Below, piece after piece: positions 43,211-52,323 of a stretch of 64,000 nucleotides of DNA; within the stretch, counting starts at the first letter, position 1, and the number at the start of each line of letters is the position of its first letter. A program made the translations under genes and the position numbers. Below the pieces are notes generated by a model. The model saw only the letters and a list, made by a program, of their open reading frames with translations. It was not told where the DNA came from and searched no databases. Source of the stretch: Planobispora longispora (GTDB lineage: Bacteria; Actinomycetota; Actinomycetes; Streptosporangiales; Streptosporangiaceae); the NCBI RefSeq assembly GCF_016863135.1, contig NZ_BOOH01000049.1:62001-126000 (forward strand). The letters are read 5' to 3'.

Positions 43211-44020
43211 GTGACACCGAAAGACGCCGTATACACCCACGGCCACCATGAGTCCGTCCTGCGCTCCCACCGCTGGCGCACCGCGGAGAACTCCGCGGGC
43301 CACCTCCTGCCGTACCTGGAGGCCGGGATGTCGCTGCTGGACGTGGGCTGCGGTCCCGGCACCATCACCGCGGACCTGGCGGACCGGATCGCCCCGGGGA
43401 CGGTCACCGCGGTCGAGATCACCGAGGAGGCCCTCGGCCTGGCCCGCGCCGAGGCCGACCGGCGCGGCCTGGCCAACGTCGCCTTCGCCGTCGCCGACGT
43501 GCACGCGCTGGACTTCCCCGACGGCTCCTTCGACGTCGTCCACGCCCACCAGGTGCTGCAGCACGTGGGCGACCCGGTCCTGGCGCTGCGCGAGATGCGG
43601 CGGGTCTGCCGGCCGGGCGGGATCATCGCGGTGCGCGACAGCGACTACGCCGCCTTCACCTGGTTCCCGGCGCGGCCCGAGCTGGACGAGTGGATGGCCC
43701 TCTACCAGAAGGTCGCCCGCGCCAACGGCGGCGAGCCCGACGCCGGGCGGCGGCTGCTCTCCTGGGCCCGCGCGGCGGGTTTCACCGACATCACGGCGAC
43801 CTCCTCGACCTGGTGTTTCGCGACGCCCGAGGACCGGCGGTGGTGGGGCGGCCTGTGGGCCGAGCGGATCCTGAAGTCCGACATGGCCCGCCAGGCCCTC
43901 GACTCGGGCGCCGCCGCCGAGGAGGACCTGCACCGCATCTCGGCGGGATGGCGGGCCTGGGCCGCCGAGGAGGACGGCTGGTTGTCCCTGCTCCACGGCG
44001 AGCTGATCTGCCGGGTGTGA
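43211..44020 (+). CDS. class I SAM-dependent methyltransferase
   Basis: A 269-residue UbiE/Methyltransf_11-type enzyme. Motif I is LLDVGCGPGTITADLADRI, an acidic residue at the end of strand 2 is in VTAVEITEEAL, motif II lies around VAFAVADVHALDFPDGSFDVV and motif III in VCRPGGIIAVRD. The C-terminal part is the variable substrate cap. The substrate is unknown. The GTG at 43211 has GAGGAG 8 nt upstream; an earlier ATG at 43160 lacks an RBS. A strong hairpin follows the stop. Confidence 0.9.
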   Translation: MTPKDAVYTHGHHESVLRSHRWRTAENSAGHLLPYLEAGMSLLDVGCGPGTITADLADRIAPGTVTAVEITEEALGLARAEADRRGLANVAFAVADVHALDFPDGSFDVVHAHQVLQHVGDPVLALREMRRVCRPGGIIAVRDSDYAAFTWFPARPELDEWMALYQKVARANGGEPDAGRRLLSWARAAGFTDITATSSTWCFATPEDRRWWGGLWAERILKSDMARQALDSGAAAEEDLHRISAGWRAWAAEEDGWLSLLHGELICRV

Positions 44021-44024
44021 GGCG

Positions 44025-44060
44025 GCGGTACGGCCGCCGGCCATGCGGCGGCCGTACCGC
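44025..44060. terminator. bidirectional terminator hairpin
   Basis: A perfect 15-bp stem (44025-44039 with 44046-44060, GCGGTACGGCCGCCG and its complement) with a 6-nt loop lies between the convergent methyltransferase and carboxypeptidase genes. Confidence 0.75.
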
Positions 44061-44068
44061 TCGGCGGA

Positions 44069-45892
44069 TCAGGGCTGCTGTGTGATCTTCACGTCGTCCA
44101 CCCCGGCCTCGACCAGCGAGGCTCCGGAGGCGTCGGCCGCGTCGATCACGATCCGGACGCTCTGCCCGGCGAAGGCGGAGATGTTCGCCGTGGCCGTCGC
44201 CCAGGAGCCGTTGCGGTTGGTCGCCGCGCCGGCCTGGTTGAGGACCGTCGAGGTGGTGGCGCCGACGACCCGCACGCGGAAGTAGTCGGCGCTGGAGGCG
44301 TTGGAGCCGTGCGCCAGGTACCACGACAGCGACAGGGTCAGCGTCCCGCTCGACGGCAGGGTGATCGCCGGCGACTGGATGCTGGTGACGCCGCCGTCGA
44401 TGTCGTAGGCGCCCGCCGAGGAGCCCGCCAGACGGCCGGTGACCAGGTCGTTGACGCCGCTGACGGTGGTGCCGAGCTGCTTGGCCCCGCTGGAGGTGGT
44501 GGCCTCGGGGTCACCGCGCTCCCACTGCCCGGTGGTCGCGGTGTCGGTGCCCGAGGCGTTGACCGTCCAGCCGGTGGCCGTCTCGAAGGTGTCGGAGTAG
44601 ACCGTCACCGGCGGCGTGCCGGTCCCGCAGTACTGCGCCTCCTTGCCGATGATCCGGTAGACGCAGTCGGAGTACTCCAGGAAGCGCAGCACCGCCTCCC
44701 GGTTGCGGGTGGTCTGCGGGCCGATCTGCTCGTCGGGCGGGTAGAAGCCGGGGCTGGAGCCCGTCGGGTACATCTCGAACGTGAAGCTGAAGATCTTGTG
44801 GGCGCCCCACATCCAGTCGTCGATGGTCCCGTCCGTGATGTACAGGTCGCTGGCCTGCTCCGGGGTGTAGCCGTTGGTGGAGGCCATGTTCTGGCCGAGG
44901 GTGGCGTGGGCGTCCCGGTCGTCCTGGGTCAGGCCGGGCGCGGTGTCGTTGAAGGTGTAGCCGTACGGCCACAGGATCAGCTCGCTGTAGGTGTGCCAGT
45001 CGATGTGCGACTTGAGCTGCTGCACGCCGCCGATCACCCGGCTGCGCACCCAGTTGGCGGCGGCCCGGACCTCGGGCGTCGACTCCGCCGACGGGCCGCG
45101 GTAGGTGTCGCTGGAGGCGGATCCGGAGGAGCCGCCGCAGCAGCCCCAGTTGTAGGCCCAGTTGCGGTTCATGTCGGTGCCCACGGCGGACGAGCCCGCG
45201 TTGGGCTGGCGGTTCTTGCGCCAGGAGCGGTAGGAGCCCGTGGCGATGTCGTACTCGCCGCCGTCCGGGTTCATGTCCGGCATGATCCAGATCTCGCGGC
45301 TGTTCACCAGGTTCGTGATGCGGCTGTCGCTGCCGTAGTTGTCGGTCATCAGGCGCATGATGTACAGCGCCATCTCGACCGTCAGGTGCTCACGGGCGTG
45401 CTGGTGGTGGGTGAACAGCACCTCGGGCTCGTTCTCGTCGACCCCGACGTTGTCGCTGATCTTGATCAGGCGGAGCTGCCTGCCCTCGTGGGACGTGCCG
45501 TAGTTGGACTGGCTCATGATGGTCGGATGGGCCGCGACCAGCGCGTTGATCTCGGCGTTCATCTCCGCGTAGTTGTGGTAGCCGGAGTCGGCCGGCGGGA
45601 AGTCGAAGGCGCGGGCTTCGGGGGATAACGATCTGTCGATCTTCGTGACCTTGTAGCCCAGCTTCTTGATGGCGGCGACCTCGGCCTCCGTGGCGGTGAC
45701 CACGATCGAGGCGGGGTCCACCTGGTCGATCGCGGCGCCCGTGGCCGCGACCGCGCTGCGCTGCCGGGAGTCGCTGGGACCCTCGACCGTGTACTGGCTG
45801 TTGGGCGGTGGCTCGGCCGAGGCGTCCACCCCGGTCATGCCCAGACACAACAGCGCCAGGGCGGCGATTCCGACGATCAGACGGTGTCTCAC
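44069..45892 (-). CDS. secreted M14 zinc carboxypeptidase
   Basis: A 607-residue exported peptidase. The signal peptide ([18 protein letters not shown]) ends near residue 27, and a propeptide-like region follows to about 100. The M14 domain has the zinc ligands HARE (in THHQHAREH) and His in [18 protein letters not shown], and the general-base Glu in FTFEMYPTG. This matches carboxypeptidase T-like enzymes. The last about 170 residues form a beta-rich jelly-roll-like domain ([13 protein letters not shown] onward), probably for binding. GAGGAGGA precedes the GTG start. Confidence 0.93.
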   Translation of the reverse strand: MRHRLIVGIAALALLCLGMTGVDASAEPPPNSQYTVEGPSDSRQRSAVAATGAAIDQVDPASIVVTATEAEVAAIKKLGYKVTKIDRSLSPEARAFDFPPADSGYHNYAEMNAEINALVAAHPTIMSQSNYGTSHEGRQLRLIKISDNVGVDENEPEVLFTHHQHAREHLTVEMALYIMRLMTDNYGSDSRITNLVNSREIWIMPDMNPDGGEYDIATGSYRSWRKNRQPNAGSSAVGTDMNRNWAYNWGCCGGSSGSASSDTYRGPSAESTPEVRAAANWVRSRVIGGVQQLKSHIDWHTYSELILWPYGYTFNDTAPGLTQDDRDAHATLGQNMASTNGYTPEQASDLYITDGTIDDWMWGAHKIFSFTFEMYPTGSSPGFYPPDEQIGPQTTRNREAVLRFLEYSDCVYRIIGKEAQYCGTGTPPVTVYSDTFETATGWTVNASGTDTATTGQWERGDPEATTSSGAKQLGTTVSGVNDLVTGRLAGSSAGAYDIDGGVTSIQSPAITLPSSGTLTLSLSWYLAHGSNASSADYFRVRVVGATTSTVLNQAGAATNRNGSWATATANISAFAGQSVRIVIDAADASGASLVEAGVDDVKITQQP

Positions 45893-46091
45893 CGGGTCCT
45901 CCTCAGGCGCGTTCTCGGGGGGTTTTCACACGCCTGAACCGAGAGTCAGCTACACCAGTGGATAGGGAAAGGCCCAAATTTCCACCTGAATCCCACCCGG
46001 CGTCGCAGACCGTCATCCTCCGGGCCGGCCGCCTCCCGGTTCACTCCGGCGTCGCACCCTCCCGATCATCCGGGCCGCGGGGCCGTACCTC

Positions 46092-46499
46092 TCAGAAGGC
46101 GATCTGGAACCAGACCGTCCGCGGTCCGCGCGAGCCGTCCTGCCTGACCCCCCAGCGGGCGGCGAGCAGGTCGACCAGGAACATCCCCCGGCCGCCCTCC
46201 TCGTCCGGCGCGATGCGCACCCGCGGCACGGAATCGGCGGATCCGGCGTCGCGCACCTCCACCGTCACGGTTCCGGCCTCCACCGCCAGGGTCATCGCCA
46301 CCCGGCCGCCGCCGGCCGACCCGGAGTGGACCACCGAGTTGGTGACGACCTCGCTGACGAGCAGGACCACGTCCTCGAAGGCCGGGTGGCCCTCACCCAG
46401 CAGCTCCATGGCGCGGTGCCGGGCCACCGCCACCGACTCGGGCACCCCTCGCAGAGTCACCGTCGAGCGGGGCGGAACGATCTGCTGCCCGGTCACCAT
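46092..46499 (-). CDS. RsbW-like ATP-binding (anti-sigma) protein
   Basis: A 135-residue GHKL ATPase domain. N-box VSEVVTNSVVHSG, G1 box VEVRDAGSAD and G2 box GGRGMFLVDLLAARWG are seen. Free-standing proteins of this kind in actinomycetes act as serine kinases on anti-anti-sigma factors or as regulators of morphology. No sigma or antagonist gene is adjacent, so the partner is unknown. The ATG at 46499 (MVTGQQIVPP) is preferred; a GTG at 46562 would add 21 residues. Confidence 0.85.
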   Translation of the reverse strand: MVTGQQIVPPRSTVTLRGVPESVAVARHRAMELLGEGHPAFEDVVLLVSEVVTNSVVHSGSAGGGRVAMTLAVEAGTVTVEVRDAGSADSVPRVRIAPDEEGGRGMFLVDLLAARWGVRQDGSRGPRTVWFQIAF

Positions 46500-46621
46500 G
46501 TCCGGCCTCACTCCTGGCGGGCGAACTCCACTGGAGGTCGCGTTCCGAGACGGCGCACTCACTCACGGTGAACTTTTCTATCAAAATCAGAGCGGCTCGT
46601 TCCGCCAAAGGGCGCAATCCC

Positions 46622-49594
46622 TCAACTTCTCCCGCTCCCGGACTCTTCACCGCCCTCCGTACCGCGGTACCCCAGCAGCCGCATGGCGATCTCCGGGTCC
46701 ATCGCCGCGGCCAGCAGCTGGGCTCGTTCCACCGCGCGGTCCCGCTGCCCCTCGGCCCTGGACCGGGCGGCCTGAGCGCCCCGGACGACCGCGTAGGCGA
46801 TCCCCGCCACGAGGGCGACCGCCACCGCGGCGACGAACACCCCCAGCAGCGGGCTGGATCCGGGCGGCGCGCCCGCCGTCCGGGCCGCCGTCAGCTGCTC
46901 TCCGGTGAGCGCGTACGCGCCCAGGAGAGTGAACGCGGCGAGCGCGGCCAGGCTGGCGGCGACCGTCAGGACGGACCGCACGATCCTGCGCGGCCCCCGC
47001 CGCGGGGACGGGGAGATCCCGAAGGGGTCGGGCCCGATCGTCTCGCCGGCCGGGGACGCCGGATGGAGCGGCGAGGCCTCCTTCTTCTCCCAGGACACGA
47101 ATTCCGGCCCCACTTCCACCGCCGGTCCGAGCGCGGCGGTTTCGAGGGTGGCCGGCGCGCCGTGCCCGTTGCCGGTCACCACCGTGCCCTGGATGACCGC
47201 GGCCGGCTCCAGCCGGAGGGCGGTCGCCGGGACGGGCAGCCCGTGCTCCACCCGGTTGTGCTCCCGGTGCGCCCGGGCGGCTTCCAGGTGGTAGGCCTCG
47301 ATCTCGGCGTAGAACTCGTCCGAGGCGTAGATCGAGCCGTCGACCAGCGGTCCCGGGCGTCGCTCCAGGACCGCGACCACGTCGTCGCCGTTGAGCGTCT
47401 TGTGCGTCTCCAGCGCGTGGGCCAGGCAGAGCACCTCCCGCCGGTTCTCCTCCAGGAGGTCCTCCGTCTCCTTCAGCAGGCGCACCAGGTTGTACTCGAT
47501 CCGCTCGCCGAGCACGTCGGGCACGCTCGCCTGTCTGCCGCCCCGCGGCGGAGGAGTCCCGTGACCGCCGCCGGGCATCGACTTGCCGCCCGAGATCTCC
47601 AGCTCCTGCAGGGCCGGCAGGGAGGTGACACCGCGGCCCATGCCCCAGTGCGCCTCCATCAGCGCGGTGAGGTACGTGGCCGAGAACAGGTCACCGGAGA
47701 CGCCGGAGGAGTTGTCCCCGGCGAAGAACATCCGCTCTCCGGCCAGCGAGGCGAGTGAGACCGTGATGTCGGCCTCGTGCTCGGACTTCCAGCGGGTGAA
47801 CTGGTCCTCGGGCTTGATGCTGGCCACCATGCCGAGATAGTCGGCGCCCTTCTCGATCGTGGCGACGTCGATCTCCAAGTGGAAGCGGGTGCGGTAGGCG
47901 GCCACCGCGTGGCAGGCCTCGTGCACGGCCACCGCGTGCCGCTCCCGCTCGATGTACTCCACGTCCTCGGGCGGGCCGAGCTGCTTGAGCCGCTTGGCGT
48001 GCATCACGTCGGACCAGGTGATGACCTCCCGGCCGTCGCGGATCGCGGTGATCAGCGACTCGTTCACCAGGTCCTTGATCGTGGCCCCGGTGGCGTAGGG
48101 GGTGATCGTGGCCAGCTTGTCCAGCTGCTCCTCGGTCAGTTCGTGCCGGACCTTGTCGAAGTAGCCGCGGTAGGTGCGCACCCGGCCCGCCTTGGACGGG
48201 TAGCCCACCTTGTAGATGCGGTCGATGCGGCCGGGCCGCAGCAGCGCCTCGTCCAGCGCGTTGGGCATGTTGGTGGCCATCATGACCAGGATCCGGTACT
48301 TGGGCGGCGGCTTGGGCTGCATGCCGAACAGCCTGCGCACGTAGCGGTTGACCAGGCCGCGCGGCTTCTTCAGGCCGGACAGCTCGGTGAGCAGCGCCTG
48401 CAGGGTGCCGGGATCGCCGCCGCCGCCCATGTTGCCGCCCATGAAGAAGCGGTTGCGCGTGGGGTCCGGCCGTTCGTTGCCCGCCTTGCCGGCGAGGAGT
48501 GAGCGCGCGTCCTCCGACAGGTAGGTGAAGCCGTGGCAGCCGCCGAGCTGGTCGAGGTGCCCGGCGTGCCCGGCCTTCGCGGAGAACCCGGGCTGCCCGC
48601 CGCGGGGCCCCTGCTGCGCCAGCGCGCCGCGGCGGCCGAGGGAGTCGGCCTCGTCGAAGAAGACGATGACGCCGCCGTAGCGCAGCGCGAGCTTGCGCAG
48701 CTTGCGGAACAGCGACTTCACCTTCAGGATGCCGATGCCCATGAACATGTTGACGAACGCGCCGGGATCCACGAAGACGTACGGCTTGCCGGTCTCTCCC
48801 GCGACCGCCTCGGCCATCAGGGTCTTGCCGGTGCCGGGCGGTCCCCACAGCAGCAGGCCGCTGGGCACGTAGCCGCCGCGCTCCTCGATGGCGTCCGGCT
48901 TCTCCAGGAAGACGATGTTCTCCTTGACCCGCTCGACCACGTGGTCCTGGCCCCAGACGTCGGTGAAGCGGGTCTTGATGTCGTCGGGGAAGTAGGTCTC
49001 GACGCCGCCGCGCGACAGGAACCAGAACAGGCCGACGAACTGGAAGATGATGAAGAAGAACGCGAACGCCAGCTGCGCGGCGTAGGGCAGCACCGACCAC
49101 AGCAGCGCCGGGGCCTGGAACAGCGCGAGGGCGGGCGAGGTGTCCAGGATCTGGCCGAGTACCAGGGCGAGGACCGCGATCCAGAACAGCCACTTGAGCA
49201 GGCGGGCGATGCGGAAGCGGTTCCAGTCGGAGAAGCGGCGGTGGTTCCAGCCCTCGAACCCGCCGAACACCCGGCGGGTCCAGAAGCCGTGGTACCCGGC
49301 GGAGCGTTCACTGATGAGGAAGTGGACCTGCCGCAGGGTCTCGATCCCCAGCAACCAGAAGATCCAGGTGGTCTCGCGCGCGGTGACGATCATCGCGTCC
49401 TGGAAGCTCATGATGCCCTCGTAGGAGGCCATCTGGTTCCAGACGAGCACGAAGTAGATGATCGTCAGGATGAGGAGGAACTTGATCCGGTCCCACATCG
49501 GCATGCGCTTGCGCGTCAGGGGGTGCGGGTCGTTCGGGCCGGTGCCCGGCGGGCGGAGGCCCTCGACGTGCGAGGTCGACGAGGATGGCTTCAT
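46622..49594 (-). CDS. FtsH-like membrane AAA protease, divergent
   Basis: A 990-residue protein. Hydrophobic helices lie at residues about 35-57, 135-160 and 170-212. The AAA module has Walker A GPPGTGKT (about 251), Walker B VIVFFDEADSLGRRG (about 310), and the second-region-of-homology ALLRPGRIDR (about 453). An M41-type site VHEACHAVAAY (about 558) replaces the usual HEAGH Gly by Cys, and a candidate third ligand lies in SGVSGDLFSAT (about 635). Between Walker B and the SRH is an insert of about 110 residues rich in Gly. Two more helices follow near 871-935. GAGGAGA precedes the ATG, 13 nt after the lipoprotein gene. It is much larger than standard FtsH (about 650). Confidence 0.88.
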   Translation of the reverse strand: MKPSSSTSHVEGLRPPGTGPNDPHPLTRKRMPMWDRIKFLLILTIIYFVLVWNQMASYEGIMSFQDAMIVTARETTWIFWLLGIETLRQVHFLISERSAGYHGFWTRRVFGGFEGWNHRRFSDWNRFRIARLLKWLFWIAVLALVLGQILDTSPALALFQAPALLWSVLPYAAQLAFAFFFIIFQFVGLFWFLSRGGVETYFPDDIKTRFTDVWGQDHVVERVKENIVFLEKPDAIEERGGYVPSGLLLWGPPGTGKTLMAEAVAGETGKPYVFVDPGAFVNMFMGIGILKVKSLFRKLRKLALRYGGVIVFFDEADSLGRRGALAQQGPRGGQPGFSAKAGHAGHLDQLGGCHGFTYLSEDARSLLAGKAGNERPDPTRNRFFMGGNMGGGGDPGTLQALLTELSGLKKPRGLVNRYVRRLFGMQPKPPPKYRILVMMATNMPNALDEALLRPGRIDRIYKVGYPSKAGRVRTYRGYFDKVRHELTEEQLDKLATITPYATGATIKDLVNESLITAIRDGREVITWSDVMHAKRLKQLGPPEDVEYIERERHAVAVHEACHAVAAYRTRFHLEIDVATIEKGADYLGMVASIKPEDQFTRWKSEHEADITVSLASLAGERMFFAGDNSSGVSGDLFSATYLTALMEAHWGMGRGVTSLPALQELEISGGKSMPGGGHGTPPPRGGRQASVPDVLGERIEYNLVRLLKETEDLLEENRREVLCLAHALETHKTLNGDDVVAVLERRPGPLVDGSIYASDEFYAEIEAYHLEAARAHREHNRVEHGLPVPATALRLEPAAVIQGTVVTGNGHGAPATLETAALGPAVEVGPEFVSWEKKEASPLHPASPAGETIGPDPFGISPSPRRGPRRIVRSVLTVAASLAALAAFTLLGAYALTGEQLTAARTAGAPPGSSPLLGVFVAAVAVALVAGIAYAVVRGAQAARSRAEGQRDRAVERAQLLAAAMDPEIAMRLLGYRGTEGGEESGSGRS

Positions 49595-49607
49595 ATCCGG
49601 GCTCTCC

Positions 49608-50297
49608 TCACCCGATGGGGCGCTTGATCGTGAAGGACTGCGAGATCTTGTCGAACTCCTGCGCGCGCTTCCGGTAGCAGGCCGCCGAGCAGCGGATCAG
49701 CATCATGGAGACCCGCTGGCCGTCGGCGGCCAGGTAGGAGGTGACGTCGAAGGTGTGGATGCCGGCCCCCCGGACCTCGTAGTTGAACCGCACGTGGATC
49801 CCGCGCACCCCGTCGCCGGGCTGGACGACCTCGTCGATGAGCGGCTCGAACTTCTTCATCGGATAGTTCGGGAGCTGTGCGGCCTGCTGTCGCTTGGCCG
49901 CCGTGAAGGGCATGAAGAAGTCGCGCAGCGAGTTCAGGGAGATCGCGTCACGTTCGGACGGGAGCAGGATCATGGTCCGGACGAGGACGAACGGCTCGTC
50001 CGCGGCGCCGAGCCCGTAGAAGTGGAGGACGGAGGGTTCGGCGTGGGCGTCGTAGGCGGCCAGCGCGGTGCGCTGCCTGAGGATCTGGGCCGTCGCAGAT
50101 TCGGAGTCGCCCGATTCGAAGAAGGCGTGCAACGCCTTCTCGTCGATCTGCCGCCAAGAGGTCGGTAGCTTGAAGTAGGTCTGGCCGTCGTTGAGATTGA
50201 CGTAGGTGAACTCCGGGCTCCCGCACCCGGCCGTTCCAGCGGTCATGCCGGCGGTGAGCACCACCGCCGCGGTGAACATTGCCCTCGATCTTCTCAC
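49608..50297 (-). CDS. lipoprotein paired with FtsH-like protease
   Basis: A 229-residue lipoprotein. The signal peptide is MFTAAVVLTAGMTAGTAGC, with lipobox TAGC, so it is anchored on the outer face of the membrane. The mature part (YVNLNDGQTYFKLPTSWRQI onward, ending SQSFTIKRP) looks like a PsbP/Mog1-like or DUF-type beta fold that ends with a KISQSF strand, as in many small lipoproteins; this is uncertain. It is cotranscribed directly upstream of the membrane protease and may be its cofactor or substrate sensor. A GTG start at 50297 follows GGAGG by about 10 nt. Confidence 0.8.
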   Translation of the reverse strand: MRRSRAMFTAAVVLTAGMTAGTAGCGSPEFTYVNLNDGQTYFKLPTSWRQIDEKALHAFFESGDSESATAQILRQRTALAAYDAHAEPSVLHFYGLGAADEPFVLVRTMILLPSERDAISLNSLRDFFMPFTAAKRQQAAQLPNYPMKKFEPLIDEVVQPGDGVRGIHVRFNYEVRGAGIHTFDVTSYLAADGQRVSMMLIRCSAACYRKRAQEFDKISQSFTIKRPIG

Positions 50298-50644
50298 CAG
50301 GGCTGGACCTCCGCTTTACAGGCCAATGGGGAACTTATGCCCCACTTTTCGGCATCTCTCCCGCTCCACCTCATGATCATCGGAGAAATCTTCACCGAAT
50401 TTTGGCGTTACATTGACTCTGTTCGTTACAGAACATCAGAGCCGTCCAGTGAACCAATCGAGCCGCCGCCCGCCGTGGATGAAAGCCTCCGTCGGGAGAC
50501 CCCGGCGCGGCCGGGCAACGTGGACGGCCGGGCAACGTGGACGGCCGGGCAACGTGGACGCAACCCCATTTGTGTGATCTTCGATGGCGCGGGGGACGTC
50601 ACGCCCGTCCCGCCCCGGCCTGCCGACGGACCCGGAGTTGCCCC
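50298..50644. other. 347-bp gene-free divergent region
   Basis: No credible gene. An AT-richer stretch (about 50325-50460) contains TTGACT at 50413-50418 and the inverted repeat TGTTC-N6-GAACA at 50420-50435, a possible promoter and operator. The three-unit 17-bp repeat at 50510-50560 follows. Confidence 0.5.
50510..50560. repeat. three exact 17-bp tandem repeats
   Basis: GCCGGGCAACGTGGACG is repeated three times without change (50510-50526, 50527-50543, 50544-50560) upstream of the CMD-family gene. Exact identity suggests recent expansion. Confidence 0.95.
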
Positions 50645-51043
50645 ATGGACCAGCATTCGGACGAGACCGATCCCGGCCGGCGGACCCGCGGCCTGGAGAT
50701 CACGAAGCAGGCCGCCGGCCGCGACGCCGACGGCGGGCCCGGCTCCGGCGGCGACTTCTTCTCGATGACGATCGAGCATCTGTTCGCCGAGGTCTGGTCC
50801 CGCGACGGACTGTCCGGGCGGGACCGGAGGCTGCTCCTGCTCGGCCTGCTCGTCGGCCAGGGCATGGACGACGCCCTGCAGGTGCAGCTCGACGCCGCCC
50901 TGCGGACCGCGGAGCTCACCCCCCGCGAGCTCCGGGAGATCGTCGTCTTCCTCACCCACTACGCGGGCTGGCCGCGCGGGGCCCAGCTCAACGGGCAGGT
51001 CGAGGATCTGATCGCCCGATCCGGCCGGGACGGGGAGGACTAG
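50645..51043 (+). CDS. carboxymuconolactone decarboxylase family protein
   Basis: A 132-residue helical protein of the CMD/AhpD-like fold. Features are FSMTIEHLFAEVWSRDGLSGRDRRLL, MDDALQVQLDAALRTAELTPRELREIVVFLTHYAGWPRGAQ (in pieces). The CMD group includes the gamma-carboxymuconolactone decarboxylase of the beta-ketoadipate path and AhpD-type reductases. No CxxC pair is present, so the AhpD role is unlikely. The ATG is at 50645. Its TAG stop shares the CTAG tetranucleotide with the stop of the convergent dehydrogenase gene. Confidence 0.82.
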   Translation: MDQHSDETDPGRRTRGLEITKQAAGRDADGGPGSGGDFFSMTIEHLFAEVWSRDGLSGRDRRLLLLGLLVGQGMDDALQVQLDAALRTAELTPRELREIVVFLTHYAGWPRGAQLNGQVEDLIARSGRDGED

Positions 51044-52239
51044 GGGGCGGCCTCCAGGCGGTAGACGGGGCCGGCCAGGCTGAGCGCGTAGAGCTCGCCG
51101 CCGTGGTCCTCGCCGAAGGACGACAGCTGCTCGATCCTGCCCAGGTCGCGCCCCTCGCCGGGCTGGTCGGCGGGGGTCGCCTTCACCCAGCCCGCGCAGA
51201 AGTCGCCGTAGACGAACCGGCCTGCCAGGCCGGGGAGCTTCGTGCCCCGGTAGACGTATCCCGCGATCACCGAGCAGTTGCCGCCCGTGCCCAGGGGGTA
51301 CTCGATGACCGGGTCGACCGTCTCCCCCTTGGGGGCCTCTCCCCGGAACGGGTGGCGGCCCTCCCGGAGGTTCCAGCCGTAGTTGCGCCCTCCCTCGCCC
51401 GCGGGCTCGAAGTCGACCTCCTCCCAGGCGTTCTGGCCGACGTCGCCGATCCACATGTCACCGGTCCGGCGGTCGAACGTGAAGCGCCAGGGATTGCGCA
51501 GGCCGTAGGACCATATTTCGGGTTTCGCGCCCTTCCGGTCCACGAACGGGTTGTCCTCGGGAACGGTGTACGGCTTGCCGCGCGGATCGATCCTGAGGAT
51601 CTTCCCCAGCCAGGTGTCCAGGTTCTGCCCGTTGCCCTGCGGGTCTCCCCCGCTGCCGCCGTCGCCCAGCGCGATGTAGAGGTGGCCGTCCGGCCCGAAG
51701 GCGAGCTGCCCCCCGTTGTGATTGGAGTACGGCTGCCGCTGGGTGAGCACGTCCCTGCGGCCGGTCGCCTTCCGCCCGTCGAAGGCCCACTCGGTGACGT
51801 GGCTGTGCCCCTCGCGGTCGGTCCAGTTCAGGTAGAGGAAGTCCTCCTCCGGATGGAACGCCACCCCCAGGAGTCCCTGCTCGTTGCCCCGGCTGATCTC
51901 GGCCGAGAGGTTCACGACGGGCTCCTCGGCGACCTTCCCGCCGGTGATCGCCCGCAGCCGGCCGCTCTGCTCGGCGACGTAGAGCGTGTCGTCACCGGGA
52001 CGCAGGGCCATCGCCACCGGCATGTCCAGCCGGGCGATCTCGGTGAACCTGGGCCGGGCGTCCCCGGACGGCGCCGGCGTCGCCGTGCCCGTGTCCGGGG
52101 CGGCGCTCGTGGCGGGCCGGGCCCCGGGCGTGGCGGGCTCGGCGGTCGCGACGGGCTCGCCCGCCGAGCAGGCCGCCAGCACCGCGCAGAGCAGGGCCGC
52201 CCCCGCCCCGGTCCGGTAAGAGATCGGCACAGTCCTCAT
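51040..52239 (-). CDS. PQQ-type glucose/sorbosone dehydrogenase lipoprotein
   Basis: A 399-residue GSDH-family beta-propeller. The signal peptide ends with lipobox VLAAC. A Thr/Pro/Ala-rich linker (residues about 25-60) precedes the propeller: EQGLLGVAFHPEEDFLYLNW, NHNGGQLAFGPDGHLYIALGDGG (in pieces), SYGLRNPWRFTFD and GDVGQNAWEEVDF. These are typical of soluble aldose dehydrogenases that use PQQ. It oxidises a sugar outside the membrane. Its stop overlaps the convergent CMD gene by 4 nt. Confidence 0.9.
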   Translation of the reverse strand: MRTVPISYRTGAGAALLCAVLAACSAGEPVATAEPATPGARPATSAAPDTGTATPAPSGDARPRFTEIARLDMPVAMALRPGDDTLYVAEQSGRLRAITGGKVAEEPVVNLSAEISRGNEQGLLGVAFHPEEDFLYLNWTDREGHSHVTEWAFDGRKATGRRDVLTQRQPYSNHNGGQLAFGPDGHLYIALGDGGSGGDPQGNGQNLDTWLGKILRIDPRGKPYTVPEDNPFVDRKGAKPEIWSYGLRNPWRFTFDRRTGDMWIGDVGQNAWEEVDFEPAGEGGRNYGWNLREGRHPFRGEAPKGETVDPVIEYPLGTGGNCSVIAGYVYRGTKLPGLAGRFVYGDFCAGWVKATPADQPGEGRDLGRIEQLSSFGEDHGGELYALSLAGPVYRLEAAP

Positions 52240-52311
52240 CCTCCATCGTGAAACCGTACTCTCGATGATCCCTTGTACCCGGCCGCCAGCGGGAAGGTTC
52301 CGGAAACGTCC

Positions 52312-52323
52312 TAGACTGCGGTC
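52312..52323 (+). promoter_or_regulatory. leaderless-type -10 box before SDR gene
   Basis: TAGACT at 52312-52317 lies 6 nt before the ATG at 52324 and no RBS is seen. This spacing fits actinomycete leaderless transcripts. No clear -35. Confidence 0.5.

Noticed and set aside
51040-51043. CTAG shared by two convergent stop codons as a possible second IS target scar
   Set aside because: There are no inverted ends or duplicated flanks; it is just two TAG stops on opposite strands.
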